Shown piece after piece: positions 19,244 to 29,600 of a stretch of DNA of 64,000 nt. Where the stretch lies: the NCBI RefSeq assembly GCF_000373105.1, contig NZ_KB890425.1, positions 124,001 to 188,000 on the forward strand. The letters run 5' to 3'. The notes beneath the pieces were generated by a model. The model had not been told where the DNA came from. It did not search any database and saw nothing but the letters and a program-made list of their open reading frames with translations. This DNA comes from Neolewinella persica DSM 23188. Lineage in GTDB: Bacteria; Bacteroidota; Bacteroidia; Chitinophagales; Saprospiraceae. Numbering within the stretch: the stretch's first letter is position 1; each line of letters starts with the position of its first letter. Made by a program: the position numbers and the translations under genes.

Positions 19244-20656
19244 ATGGCCCTTTCGGTAAAAAAACTCAAGAACGATCTCCCGACGGTCGTCCTCTACATT
19301 TTCCTGGTGGTTGCCGGGATGCTGATGCTTTATTCCGTTGACCGACCGCCTGAAGGCTATGATGGGGACTTAATGGCAATATTGGCTTCGCCAATGGGCA
19401 AGCAGTTCATCTGGCTGCTGTTATCGTTAGCTGCCTGGTTCGTAATTCATCACTTAATTGACCGGGACCTCTGGGTTGTCGGGTCTTACCCGATTTACGG
19501 GGCGACCGTCCTGCTGCTGGTCCTGGTCCTGATATTTGGAAAGGAAATCAATAACGCCCGTTCTTGGTTCAGCTTATTTGGTTTCACCTTTCAGCCGAGC
19601 GAGCTCGCTAAATTTGGCACAGCATTAGCCATGGCTGCCTTCTTGAGCCAATGGAGCGAAAAGCTCAATAACCTTGGTGCTATTGGCAGTGGATTACTGA
19701 TTATGGGATTGCCTGCTGTCTTCATCGTGCTGCAGCCAGACCCGGGGTCCGCGCTGGTTTTTGCCTCCTTCATTATGGTGATGTACCGGGAAGGACTTTC
19801 TCCATTGATCGTTATTTTTGGTGGCTTCTCTGCCACAATGTTCTTGTTGGGGATCCTGCAACCAACCTCCGTTCTGGCCGGCGGCTTATTGGGCCTGCTG
19901 CTGATCATTATGGCGTTGAACGTACCAAAAGGATTGAAGTGGTGGATGGCTGGAACCTTGGTTGTCCTTGCCGCAGCAGGCTATCTTTTTTATATCGGGA
20001 CCGGTTGGCCCGTATTGGTTGGCTTAGGTGTACTTTTTGCCGGGGCTGCGGTTTATCATTTGATTAAGCGAAATGGTCAGTTGGTGTTGCTGTCCGCTAC
20101 CGCGTTAGCCTGGGGAATCCTGATTGCATTTGCGGCCAATTTTATGTTCAACAACGTACTGAGACCACACCAGAAAGATAGGATCCTGGCCTGGCTCAAA
20201 CCGGAAGGGCTAAGTGAAAGAGGGGCTTTATACAACATCACCCAATCCAAGTTAGCCATTGCCGCTGGTGGTGTATCGGGTAAAGGGCTTGGCCAGGGAA
20301 CGATCACTAAATACGATTACGTTCCGGAACAAGAAACCGACTTCATCTTTAGTGCGGTGGGGGAGGCTGAAGGCTTCATGGGGTCGATGGCCATAATTCT
20401 GGCATTCCTTGCACTGCTTTGGCGGATCAGCGTTATTGCGGAACGGCAAAAACGCACCTTTGTCAGGGCTTACGCTTACGGTGTGGCTGGCATCATATTC
20501 ATACACATGTTGGTCAATATTGGTATGACAATGGGCGTCATGCCCGTCATCGGTATCCCGCTACCCTTTCTCTCCAAAGGAGGATCGTCTTTGCTGAGTT
20601 TTACCATCATGATTGCTGTTCTCCTGAAACTTGATCGGCACAGGGTGGATGTTTAA
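19244..20656 (+). CDS. rodA: Rod-shape SEDS peptidoglycan glycosyltransferase RodA
   Basis: A polytopic inner-membrane protein of 470 residues in the FtsW/RodA/SpoVE (SEDS) family, which polymerises lipid II in lateral wall growth. Family blocks seen are INNARSWFSLFGFTFQPSELAKFG, the LQPDPGSALVF loop, QSKLAIAAGGVSGKGLGQGT, VPEQETDFIFSAVGEAEGF, and the C-terminal GIPLPFLSKGGSSLLSF. There are about ten hydrophobic segments. The 207 bp upstream hold no gene, only a small palindrome (GAAAAC/GTTTTC near 19131-19150). RodA is chosen over FtsW because of the PEQETDFIF-type sequence and the absence of division genes. Confidence 0.93.
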   Translation: MALSVKKLKNDLPTVVLYIFLVVAGMLMLYSVDRPPEGYDGDLMAILASPMGKQFIWLLLSLAAWFVIHHLIDRDLWVVGSYPIYGATVLLLVLVLIFGKEINNARSWFSLFGFTFQPSELAKFGTALAMAAFLSQWSEKLNNLGAIGSGLLIMGLPAVFIVLQPDPGSALVFASFIMVMYREGLSPLIVIFGGFSATMFLLGILQPTSVLAGGLLGLLLIIMALNVPKGLKWWMAGTLVVLAAAGYLFYIGTGWPVLVGLGVLFAGAAVYHLIKRNGQLVLLSATALAWGILIAFAANFMFNNVLRPHQKDRILAWLKPEGLSERGALYNITQSKLAIAAGGVSGKGLGQGTITKYDYVPEQETDFIFSAVGEAEGFMGSMAIILAFLALLWRISVIAERQKRTFVRAYAYGVAGIIFIHMLVNIGMTMGVMPVIGIPLPFLSKGGSSLLSFTIMIAVLLKLDRHRVDV

Positions 20657-20679
20657 GCCTGGCTGGTGTGGGTCTTCCT

Positions 20680-20720
20680 AATCAAAACGGCCCCTAATCC
20701 AAATATGGACGAGGGGCCGC
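20680..20720 (-). terminator. Terminator between rodA and the small barrel gene
   Basis: CGGCCCCT (20688-20695) pairs with AGGGGCCG (20712-20719). The minus-strand side continues into TTTTGATT, so it best serves the minus-strand gene ending at 20786. Confidence 0.7.
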
Positions 20721-20785
20721 GAGATGACTTTAGAATCAGTAATCCGTGGAATACTGCTGCTATGACTAAAGGCTTTTCACCTTGT

Positions 20786-21364
20786 TTATTTAGGCAGCAA
20801 AGCGGTAAAAGATAAGCCTAGGCTGCCGGCGTTATAAGTCTCACCACTGTTCCCTTGATAGTTCATCAAGGTATAGGTAAGGGCCAAGCCTTTCCATCCG
20901 GCCTCGAAGCGGGGGCCTGATGCCGTAGGGGTGATCAAGCCTTCATCTGAATCGTCCACTTTGAATTTGATGTTGCGGTGTAGCGCAATGCCGCCACCTA
21001 CGTGGACGTCATCGGTAATCCGGAAGTGGCCGGTAAAATGGAATGGGATGCGCGTCAATCGGATGTTGATGTTGTCCGCAGCGGTGGTCACATATTTGTA
21101 CCCCACGGCTGTACGCACGAAAAATTTGTCGACCGAAGGCAGTTGGAACTGAGCGCCCACGAAGAGAGAGCCACCCTGGCCGGCCCTGACCATTTGCGAA
21201 CCACCGTCAATGAAGAAGACTTCGGCGATCTCGTCACCGCCTAATTCCAAAGCGCCGGCCACAACTAAGCGAACGGGCTTGTTGCTACCTGTTTCCTGCG
21301 CCTGAAGCTGGAAACCGGTAAAAAAGAGGCAAACGGTAAGCAGGAAAAAAGCAATTGATTTCAT
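20786..21364 (-). CDS. Small outer-membrane beta-barrel protein
   Basis: 192 residues with a clear signal peptide (MKSIAFFLLTVCLFFTGFQLQAQ). Alternating amphipathic strands (FFVRTAVGYKYVTT, IPFHFTGHFRITDDVHVGGGIALHR) end in a strand at the C-terminus (LGLSFTALLP). It resembles the OmpA-like/porin-fold small barrels common in Bacteroidota. Its function is unknown. Confidence 0.75.
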   Translation of the reverse strand: MKSIAFFLLTVCLFFTGFQLQAQETGSNKPVRLVVAGALELGGDEIAEVFFIDGGSQMVRAGQGGSLFVGAQFQLPSVDKFFVRTAVGYKYVTTAADNINIRLTRIPFHFTGHFRITDDVHVGGGIALHRNIKFKVDDSDEGLITPTASGPRFEAGWKGLALTYTLMNYQGNSGETYNAGSLGLSFTALLPK

Positions 21365-21428
21365 AGTTGGTAATGTGGTTTTATTACCAGATAAGAACGC
21401 TGAAAATTCATTCCGTCACTTTAAGCGC

Positions 21429-24400
21429 CTAAAAAAATGCCTGTACCTGCGCCCGACCCACGTGTGCCGTCTTCGCCTCCCCCGTCTGCCGCCCCTCATA
21501 GCTGAGGGTGAGTTGTAAGTACTGCCCCAGTTGGCGGGTTGCGCCCAGGTTCCAGAGTAAATTTCGCCCGGGCTGCAAGCCCTGCAGCAACGCATAGCCT
21601 ACGGGACTACGGCTGTCCCCTTCCAGCGCAATGTCTATCCAGCGGAAGCGGGCAGTTAACCAGTTTTTATAGTTGCCCTCCAGTTCCAACTCCAACCGGT
21701 CGGTGCGTTCGCCGGCTCCGCCGGCGAGGACATTCTCCTCCTGGCCGAAGATCACTTTGGTGACCAGTCGGACGTCCCCCGGCTGCCAGTTGATGCTGGG
21801 CTCGAACTTGCGAAGGTCGATCTGGTAGTCCTTATTGTTGAAAAACTCAGAATCGGCAGCGCGTGTACCCACAACACTACTGGCCTCTAAGCTTAGCTGG
21901 TCGTTGGGGCGATAACGGAACAGGAGGGTCCAGTCCTGTGTCCGGTTGCTCTCGTATCCAGTAGTGAGGACACGCCGGTTACGCCGGTCGGCGTTACTCA
22001 GTTGAACGTCGTATTTTGGGTTCGCCCGATTGAAGAACAGGCCATGGCGGCGCTGGACGTTGAGGGCCACCAGACTGGAATCGGCGACGCCCAACTGCAA
22101 AGGGTTCCAGGACTGAATCCGCTCGTCTTCCCGGGTTTTGCGGTCAATGATCACGCTGGTGTTGAGGGCAAAGCGGCGCAGGGCTTTTTTTATGCCTTTG
22201 CTCTCCCGCCACAGCCGGGCGGGATCCCAGTTGACTTTCTGGTTGAGGGATACGTTGTCGGTCCGGATAAAGTCGTTGCTGAAAACGGAGACCCTTACGT
22301 AATCGCCAATGTCGGCGAAGGGCGTAATCTCCATCTCGTTTGGTTGGATGCGGCCGTCGTTGTTGTACAGGCTGTCTTGCCAGATGTACTGCCCCTGCCC
22401 GGGGCCGACGTAGAGGTACTGAAAGTCCACCCGGGGTTCCTGTCCGCTACCTACCTGGTAGGTTGTTTGGGTTCGCAGACTACGCTTAAGGGCATTGATC
22501 CTGAGGTCCAGCCGGCCGAGGAAGGTACGGCTGGGGGTATCGTCGACCAACTCCTGGTCGGCAATACGCAGGTCGCGGTAAGTAAAGTTGCCGCCTAGTT
22601 TTACGAATTCGCTGGCGGTATAATTCCCCGCCGCGGTCACCTCCCGGGCCTCGGTGCTGGTGGTGAGCTCGTTGTTTTTCGGAAGTAAGTCCGTTCGTTG
22701 ATTAGCGCTGAGGCTGAAGGCGTAGTTGCTGTTGCCGGGCGCGGCCCGGCCGACGGTGTACCGATCAAATTGGAAGGAGGTCGGCAGCAGGCTGTCTTGC
22801 TGGGTGGTCCGGCGTTCAGACCGTTCTCCCAGGTAGCCGGACTGAAGCGTCCACCCTCCCAGTTTGTCGAAGGTCTTGTCGATGCTGAGGGAGGGCCGGC
22901 TGAAGGTACCTTCCGCCGTTTGGTCACGGCTGTCGAGCAGGCTGAATTTACCATCCACTAACCAGTTGGCTGCCGCGAGACGGAGGTTGCCGGCATGGCG
23001 CCTGCCGGTATAGCTGGTGCCCCGGGTAAACTGCTCGTAATCATAGTCGAGGCGGCCAACGCCTGGTTTCACCATGCCAATACCTCCTCCCAAAATCTGT
23101 TCGTTCTCCCGCTCGGGTTGGGACGTACCGAGGCGATTACTGAGGTTCCAGTTGCGGAAAAATTCGGGAGACCGGTAGGGGTTGATGGCATTGAAGGTGG
23201 CCTGGACGAACTCGTAGTGACTGCGCCCCGCCACTTGCCAACCCGAGGAGTCCGGTCCGATGTTCAGCACCCGGTCGGCATCGAACCGGAAAGCGCTACC
23301 GTTATCGTCACCAGCGTCTTCCCGGCTGAAACGGTTGAGGTCCAACTTACTCCGGGAACCTTCCATCCGGAGACTACCTTCTCCCCTGAAGCGATATTCT
23401 CCGCCCAGCGCGATGAGCTGTTGCTGTTCGGGGGCAACGAGGTCGATCAACGGAGCATAATTGCCGAGTGCGGCACAGGTTGCTGGGTCCTGGCCAACGT
23501 AGCGGAAGACGCGCTCGTTGGCTGGCCGGTCAGTGTCTAGCTCGTAGTCCCCTCCACCCGGACCACGGTCAGTGAAGGTGGCCACGTAGCGGCCAGAAGT
23601 AGAAGCCAGCAAATAAACGGTATCGATGGTACCGCCGGCGCAGGTGTAGGTAGTATCCAGTAAATCGTAGGTCGCCCGCTGCTCCGCCCTGCCTTCGAGG
23701 GTGTCCAGGCTGAGGATGGGGATGCCGCCCTGCTGATCACCGAATTGGCTGAGTTGTTCCCGTTGGTTCGCGTTCAGCTCCAGGTCGCCGGTGGCGGTCC
23801 GGCTGTCTTGCTGGGTGTAGGCATTGAGGTAGGCGCTGAAGCGCTCGGTATCGTACCGGCTGCCGCCGGTAGCCAGGGTACGGAGGTACCGCTGATCGGC
23901 GTATTCGTATTCCGCCGTGATGCGGGCGTCCCGGGTGATGAGCCGACGGGTGGTGAAGGTGAGCTCGGCGAGGTTGTAGTCGATGACGTAGTCGCCGTCG
24001 AGGCCCCGGGTGAGCAGTTGCCCGTCGAGGTAGATTCGTTCGGTGCCGGCCAGGATGATCAGGAACCGTTGTCCACCACCGTTGCCGGTGAGTTTGTAGG
24101 GCCCTTGGTTGCCTTCTACGGGTTGGATCTGCTGGCGGGTGAACTGGCCGCGGGCTACGGCTATGCTGGCGGTGTTGAGGAGCGTTGCTCCTCTCCCCGG
24201 ACTTTGTCCGACGCTGCGCGTCTCACTTCTTCCGGGGTTGAAGCGGTTCGATCCCTCCGGGATCTTGCTGGAGGTTCCTTGCTGTCCAACTCCCCCTGCA
24301 CCCGCGTCCGCGCCCGAAACAGTCGTAAAAGTAGCCCCCTCCAATTTTTTGAAGAACCGAAGAAAATACCCGTCTGGATTCCGCAACTCGTAATCTCCCG

Positions 24401-25022
24401 CAGTGAGTTGGGTACGGTCCTTACGCAGTTGAATGAAGATCTTGTCGAACTCCCGCAGCTGCTGCGTGGTCCCCTCGGGTTGTACCGGCAGGCTCTCGTC
24501 GGTGATGGCGGCCGACACCTCAATGCCGTTGCCCAATTCGCCGTTCATCTGAAGATTGAAGGCGGAGTTCAGCACCAGGTCCTGCCGGTTGCCGAAGCTG
24601 ATGGCGCGGCTGAAGCTGCCACTCGTGCGCACCTTCCCGTCATTGTCGAGCAGGCCCGAGCGAACGTACTCATTGTAGCCACCTATGACGAGCCCGGCCT
24701 CTTCCTGGATCAGCTGGCTGGAATCCAGCAACCTGACCGTGGCGTCGAGCGCGAAGGGCAGCACCCGGTAGCGCAGGCGAACCGAGTCTGGCAAATCATC
24801 GGCACGCCAAACGAGGTACCTGCCGGAAATCTGGTGGGGCGTAGCGGGAAAGATCGTGAGGCTGCCGGGGACGATCATCAAGCTGTCGACCAGCTGGCCC
24901 GCCGGGTTGACGGCTACCACGGTATCGCGCAAATTGGACAACGGACTGGTCTGGGCCATAAGCCCGCCAGTAACCAGCAGGAGTGCTGGTAACCACCAAA
25001 TCCACGTCTTCGATCCGATCAC
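21429..25022 (-). CDS. Large predicted outer-membrane/cell-surface barrel protein carrying repeat-derived insert
   Basis: 1,197 residues with a signal peptide (MIGSKTWIWWLPALLLVTGGLMAQ). The N-terminal part contains conserved-looking beta segments (RDDLVLN-type strands, FDKIFIQLRKDRTQLTAGDYELRNPDGYFLRFFKKLEGA). The long remainder is rich in strands with aromatic ends and finishes in VQAFF, as expected for a barrel. It is not a TonB receptor (no plug motif seen) and is much shorter than SprA. About 46 residues near position 240-285 (ADAGAGGVGQQ...SETRSVGQSPGRGATLL) are encoded by palindromic and dispersed-repeat DNA (24177-24315) and look inserted. Confidence 0.7.
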   Translation of the reverse strand: MIGSKTWIWWLPALLLVTGGLMAQTSPLSNLRDTVVAVNPAGQLVDSLMIVPGSLTIFPATPHQISGRYLVWRADDLPDSVRLRYRVLPFALDATVRLLDSSQLIQEEAGLVIGGYNEYVRSGLLDNDGKVRTSGSFSRAISFGNRQDLVLNSAFNLQMNGELGNGIEVSAAITDESLPVQPEGTTQQLREFDKIFIQLRKDRTQLTAGDYELRNPDGYFLRFFKKLEGATFTTVSGADAGAGGVGQQGTSSKIPEGSNRFNPGRSETRSVGQSPGRGATLLNTASIAVARGQFTRQQIQPVEGNQGPYKLTGNGGGQRFLIILAGTERIYLDGQLLTRGLDGDYVIDYNLAELTFTTRRLITRDARITAEYEYADQRYLRTLATGGSRYDTERFSAYLNAYTQQDSRTATGDLELNANQREQLSQFGDQQGGIPILSLDTLEGRAEQRATYDLLDTTYTCAGGTIDTVYLLASTSGRYVATFTDRGPGGGDYELDTDRPANERVFRYVGQDPATCAALGNYAPLIDLVAPEQQQLIALGGEYRFRGEGSLRMEGSRSKLDLNRFSREDAGDDNGSAFRFDADRVLNIGPDSSGWQVAGRSHYEFVQATFNAINPYRSPEFFRNWNLSNRLGTSQPERENEQILGGGIGMVKPGVGRLDYDYEQFTRGTSYTGRRHAGNLRLAAANWLVDGKFSLLDSRDQTAEGTFSRPSLSIDKTFDKLGGWTLQSGYLGERSERRTTQQDSLLPTSFQFDRYTVGRAAPGNSNYAFSLSANQRTDLLPKNNELTTSTEAREVTAAGNYTASEFVKLGGNFTYRDLRIADQELVDDTPSRTFLGRLDLRINALKRSLRTQTTYQVGSGQEPRVDFQYLYVGPGQGQYIWQDSLYNNDGRIQPNEMEITPFADIGDYVRVSVFSNDFIRTDNVSLNQKVNWDPARLWRESKGIKKALRRFALNTSVIIDRKTREDERIQSWNPLQLGVADSSLVALNVQRRHGLFFNRANPKYDVQLSNADRRNRRVLTTGYESNRTQDWTLLFRYRPNDQLSLEASSVVGTRAADSEFFNNKDYQIDLRKFEPSINWQPGDVRLVTKVIFGQEENVLAGGAGERTDRLELELEGNYKNWLTARFRWIDIALEGDSRSPVGYALLQGLQPGRNLLWNLGATRQLGQYLQLTLSYEGRQTGEAKTAHVGRAQVQAFF
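24177..24315. repeat. Palindromic insert inside the surface-protein ORF, with dispersed-repeat copy R5
   Basis: The segment holds GAGGAGCGTTGCTCCTC (24177-24193), CCCCGGACTTTGTCCG (24195-24210), the overlapping GACGCTGCGCGTC and a closing CCGGGG (24232-24237). At its other end is a minus-oriented dispersed repeat (24291-24315). The CCCCGGACTTTGTCC and ACGCTGCGCGTC pieces recur in non-coding DNA at 35698-35759. The reading frame stays open across it. Confidence 0.6.
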
Positions 25023-25093
25023 GGTAAGGGGAACGGTTGAAGAGGCCGCTTTGGTTTGATCTTAGACAGTTTCGTGCCATCGCCCGTCTGTCA

Positions 25094-25699
25094 TTATACG
25101 TATTCTTCTTTAGCGGGGCTGGTCGCCTCTGTTTTGACTAGTTCGTTTATCCTGGGTTGCAAGATCCAGACACCAACTGGAAAAAACCAGAGAAGGAAAA
25201 ACTCACCGATGAAATCACCTAAACTCACGGGGCGTTGCAACTCGGCTAGTTTGATCGTTTTAGCCGAAAAATACAAGCAGTATATAATGCAAAACATCGT
25301 GAAAAGATGAAGTCCCAGAATGATTATCAAAACAAAATTTCCACCAATCGTGGAGGATACCATGACACTTAGTAACGGAAACACAACGGCAATAACCAGA
25401 AGAATATAAGCGACCGGAAACACCAACGCTACTTTGAAAAAGCGTGTAGAGCGACGTAAAGCAATGGGAACTCTGGACTGGAGGCCAGATCCGACGGAGT
25501 ACAACCAAGCAAGTAAAAGGCTGAATAGCCAGATGGGAGCAATGAGGAGAAGGGGGAAAAAGAAAGCCGGCAATGGGTCAAATCCCCCTACAAGACCGCC
25601 AGTGGTAATACCTAGAAATATCATTTGAAAAATCAGCGGAAATCCAATGATTAAAGAGAATAGTTGCCAGTGCTTGGCCTTCAAAAGGCGAGAGGTCAT
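25094..25699 (-). CDS. Polytopic membrane protein of unknown function
   Basis: 201 residues with about five hydrophobic segments, for example FSLIIGFPLIFQMIFLGITTGG, FPLLLIAPIWLFSLLLAWLY, LVFPVAYILLVIAVVFPLL and FVLIIILGLHLFTMFCIIYCLYF. The C-terminal part (SAKTIKLAELQRPVSLGDFIGEFFLLWFFPVGVWILQPRIN) resembles uncharacterised Bacteroidota membrane proteins I recall. Composition is more AT-rich than its neighbours. It ends just before the large surface-protein gene, on the same strand. Confidence 0.7.
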   Translation of the reverse strand: MTSRLLKAKHWQLFSLIIGFPLIFQMIFLGITTGGLVGGFDPLPAFFFPLLLIAPIWLFSLLLAWLYSVGSGLQSRVPIALRRSTRFFKVALVFPVAYILLVIAVVFPLLSVMVSSTIGGNFVLIIILGLHLFTMFCIIYCLYFSAKTIKLAELQRPVSLGDFIGEFFLLWFFPVGVWILQPRINELVKTEATSPAKEEYV

Positions 25700-25735
25700 G
25701 TGTTAAGGGGCTTTGATAATCTTGCCTAAAGGTAA

Positions 25736-25756
25736 GGGCGCGGCCGCAGGTGTGAG
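25736..25756 (+). repeat. Dispersed G-rich repeat, copy R6
   Basis: GGGCGCGGCCGCAGGTGTGA differs from consensus only near its 3' end. It lies between the membrane-protein gene and the toxin-antitoxin pair. Confidence 0.75.
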
Positions 25757-25903
25757 TAAAAGGATTTAAGGGAGCAAAGGGTGAAGAGGCTGGGGTTTAA
25801 AATTTGCAATGAGCAACTTCTATACGAGTGGTTTTTTTAGGAAAATGAATTGGTAGCAACTTTTACACGTGCATTTGGTTTCTAATACGTACAAAGCGAG
25901 ATC

Positions 25904-26188
25904 ATGGCAGCAACTAAGCTTACACTACGGCTAGACGATAACGTAATCGAGAGGGGAAAGGCTTTTGCGAAAGAGCAAGGAACCAGTTTGTCTAAACTCA
26001 TTGAGCAATTCTTGAGCGAAGTAGCTCCCCCAATTAAGCAGGAACATATAGCAATTGAGCCCGATCCTGACATTCTTGCTCTTATGATTCCAAGAAAAAC
26101 GGGAGGGTCCTTTGCTGGAAATGCTGATGAACTTGGTGAATACTATGACGCTGTCAGCACGAACCACCTTAGTTCTGAAGTAGAATGA
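25904..26188 (+). CDS. Antitoxin of a type II toxin-antitoxin pair (DUF6364-like)
   Basis: 94 residues. The N-terminus (TKLTLRLDDNVIERGKAFAKEQGTSLSKLIEQFL) is a ribbon-helix-helix-like DNA-binding segment of the type seen in DUF6364 antitoxins. The C-terminal half is acidic and probably disordered, binding the toxin. The stop overlaps the start of the PIN-domain gene by 4 bp (ATGA), so the two are translationally coupled. It likely autorepresses the operon. Confidence 0.85.
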   Translation: MAATKLTLRLDDNVIERGKAFAKEQGTSLSKLIEQFLSEVAPPIKQEHIAIEPDPDILALMIPRKTGGSFAGNADELGEYYDAVSTNHLSSEVE

Positions 26189-26610
26189 TAGTATATCTCG
26201 ACGTGAATGTAATAGTAGATTATGTGACAAGCGGAGAGCGTTTTGGCAGAGAAGTAGCTGAAGTACTCACCTTTGCCAAACAGGGGGATTTCGTGGTGGT
26301 AACGGATCCAAACACCTTTGTCATTGCCTTCTTCCGTATGAACAAAATGGTTAAGAACCCTGAAAAATGTAAAAGGATACTTTCCGAAGTTCGCAAGATG
26401 GTAGGATGTGTTAATATGGATGCTAAAATTTTGGACTTGGGGCTAGGACGAGAGATACCCGTAGACCTGGAAGACGGTGTTCAAATTGAAGCGGCCTTAG
26501 CAGCGAAAGCCGATATATTTCTGACAAACAATAAGAAGCTGCTTAAACTTAAGGACCTAAAAGTCATGACAACGGAGAAATTTCTTCAAACTCGACCGTT
26601 CAAAAAATAG
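26185..26610 (+). CDS. PIN-domain ribonuclease toxin (VapC-like)
   Basis: 141 residues matching the PIN fold. The N-terminal strand MIVYLDVNVIVDYV carries the first acidic residues, VVTDPNTFVIAFF follows, and the C-terminal acidic block is EDGVQIEAALAAKADIFLTNNKKLLK. PIN toxins cleave RNA with Mg2+ bound by the acidic cluster. It partners with the preceding antitoxin. Its stop lies 7 bp from the stop of the convergent helicase gene. Confidence 0.88.
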   Translation: MIVYLDVNVIVDYVTSGERFGREVAEVLTFAKQGDFVVVTDPNTFVIAFFRMNKMVKNPEKCKRILSEVRKMVGCVNMDAKILDLGLGREIPVDLEDGVQIEAALAAKADIFLTNNKKLLKLKDLKVMTTEKFLQTRPFKK

Positions 26611-26617
26611 TGATCAT

Positions 26618-29600
26618 TTACGTCCAATCATCCACCTCGTCCACCCGTTTCAGCGGCGCTTCTTCCCGTAAATCCTCTACAAAGCGGCACCACTCACAGT
26701 CGTCTTCTCCGCAGCCGGAAAAGTTCTGCGCCTGGATCCCCTCCCAGGCTTCCCGCATGATGGCGCGCAGCGCATCCTGGTCTTTCGGCCCCATACTGAC
26801 ACCGACCTCCGGTTGCTTTCCGGCAGCGTTGACCAGCAAGAAGCTGATCTTGCCTTCCTTGACCCGGCGGATGTTACCCGGCCGGTTATTGTAAAGCAGC
26901 TTGTAAAAATTGAGTTGTCGCCAGTAGCTTCCGCCATGTGGATTAGAGGCCGTAGGGGCTTTAGTTTTCTTACTTAGGGCTTGCTTACCGGAACCACTGG
27001 TTTTATAGTCCACCACGCGAACCCAGGCGTCGCTAAGTATGTCGACGCGGTCGATCATGCCTACGAGCGGGATGCCGTCGACTTCCACGTTCCGGATCAG
27101 TAGTTCCACTTCTACGTCTGCCAGCCATGTCTTCCGGTAAACATCGTGGTAGCGGGCCAGCTCCCGCTGGCCCTGGCGCAGTCGGTTGTCGAAACTTTCG
27201 GGGCGCAGCAGCCCCCGGCGTTTGCCAAGGGCCTGTTCGAAATTGTACAGTAGCTCCTCCTTGCTGGGAAACATATTCATGGTGTCCCGCTTCATCCGCA
27301 GGAAGTAGGTCTCCAGGGCATCGTGCAGGGCTGATCCGTAGAGCGTCTGTTCCCGCTCCAGGTCAGGTACTTTGAGGAGCTTTTCGTAGAAGAAGGCCGT
27401 AGGGCAATTCAGGTAGCTGTACAGCGCGCTGACGCTCAATCGGAAATCCTTGAGCAGTTCGGCGATGGCCGATGCTTCCAGGCCGGGGAGGCGGCTTTGG
27501 TCGGTGGGCTGAAGTTGGAGCGCGACGGTGGTCGCCGTTTCTTCGGCAGTCAATCCGGCTTGCTCAATGGTGAGGCCGGCTTCGGCCACCAGTTCGTCGA
27601 TGAAGGAGACACGCTGCTGGGCCTTGCCTTTGGTGTCCTGATCGGCCACCGACATGACGACTTCGGTTTTCGCCCTGGTGATGGCGACAAAGAAAAGACG
27701 CCGTCGGGCTTCGTCTTCACTCTCCGCTCCCGTGTAAGTGAGGGTGTCCGGCAGTTTGAATTGGCTTTTACTGCCACGGCTTTTGCCCCACTGCGCTTCC
27801 GCGCAGTCGAGCAGCCAGACTTTATCGAATTCCAACCCTTTGGCGCTGTGCGCCGTAACGAGCAACACCGCTTCGGCCTGGTCGAGGTGGCTGCGGAGCG
27901 GCAGTTGGATACGGTTTTCGTCCATTTGCCGGAGGGTCTCCAGCAAATCTCCGAGCATAATGCGCGGCCGGCGGGCGACTTCCGCCACGGTGAAGTCGGC
28001 AAAGGTAGCCAGGTGTTGGAGTAGTTCTGCGCGGTTGGGGTGGCGCAGCACTGTGGGGAGGAGGCCTGATCCGTTCATGGCCCGTTCGACGTATTCTGTG
28101 AGCGGGTAAAGCCCGATTTCTCCGATCATGTCTTCCAGCCAGTCGGCGGTAATTTGAATGGAGTCGCCGTCGCGCAGGTCCGTAGGCCAGCGGGCGGGCA
28201 TTTGCAGGAAGTCGCGCCAGGTGGGGAAGAAGCCTTCGGCATTTTTGCTGGCCAGCCGGGCGCGGTTGAGCCGCGCCAGGTCGTGTGGCCACAGGCCGAA
28301 ACACCTAAAGTGCAGGACGCGGAACAAGAGGTACTCTCCGGTTCCCGGTCGGCCGTACTCGGCTTGCAGGTAGGTCAGTAGATCGAGCAGTTGGCGGACG
28401 GGCCGGCCGTTGAGTACGTTAGGACGGCGTTTGCTGTGGTACGGGATGTCGGCCCGTTCCAGCAGATGGCGCAGCTCGTTAGCCTGACCGTGTTTGGCGT
28501 AGATGATCGCCATCTCCGACCACGGCGTACCGGCAGTGTGCCACTGGCGGAGTTGGTTGATCAGGTAGCCGGTTTCCTGGTGGGGGTCGGGGAAGGAGAG
28601 GATTTTTACGGGCGGGGTCGCAGGTGCGGGGGAGGTTGGAGGAGCAGTTTCTTCCCGTTCCGCACGAGCGAAGCGAGCATCCCCGTCTCCCCTCTCCGGG
28701 GGAGAGGGGCCGGGGGAGAGGCGACTGTGCTCCTCATCCTTTCCCTGCACCCGCGTCCCCGCCGCCACCAAAGTCTTCTCCTCCGCCAACCCCGGCAGCG
28801 TATTCCCAATCCGCAGCTCATTCTTACTAATGAGCGTAGTCGCGACATCCAGAATTTCCTGCCGGCTGCGGTAGTTTTCCGTCAGGGTAACCAGTTTGAC
28901 GTCGCCGTACCGCTGGAAAAAATCGGTCATCGATCGGAGGCGAGCGCCCTGAAACTCGTAGATGGCCTGGTCGTCGTCACCTACTATGAAAACGTTGGGC
29001 CGTTCCCAGTAATCTACTAAGCTGCGGACAATCATATCCTGCGCGCCGTTCGTGTCCTGAAACTCATCCACCAACACGTATTGGTACCGTTCCTGGTAGG
29101 CCTGCAGCAGGCTGGGAAAATCGTTGAAGGCCCGTAGCACCCAACCGATCATGTCGCCGTAGTCGTAGCGCCGTTCTTTGCGCAGGGCCTCCTGGTAATC
29201 GGGGAACAGATGGATCGCGGCTCGGAGCCGCTTCATGCGTAGCGTTTCTTCGTCGATGGTCCCTTGCTTTGGGTCGCCTTTGACCTTGTCTTTATACTTT
29301 TTCTTGTAAGTGAAGTCCGGATGCGTCGGCAGGCTCACTACATATCGATCTATCTTTTGGTCGATGTCATCGATCTCCCAGTTCTCCGCTTTGATGGCGC
29401 CGAAGAGGTGCTTCAAGTGGGGTTCGTAGAAGTAATTTTCGTGGTACCCCTGGCGCAATGGCGTGTTCTGCTCCAGCCCGTCGAGTAAGCTGCGGATGAT
29501 GCGTATCTGCTCCAGTTCTCCCAAGGGCTCCAGGTCCGGCTTGCCGAAATACTGGAGGTTTTGTTGGATCAGATTACTGCAAAAACCGTGGAAGGTGAAA

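Noticed and set aside
21434-21455. Another weak match to the dispersed repeat at the 3' end of the surface-barrel gene
   Set aside because: Several mismatches in the core, and the encoded residues fit the final beta strand of the barrel.
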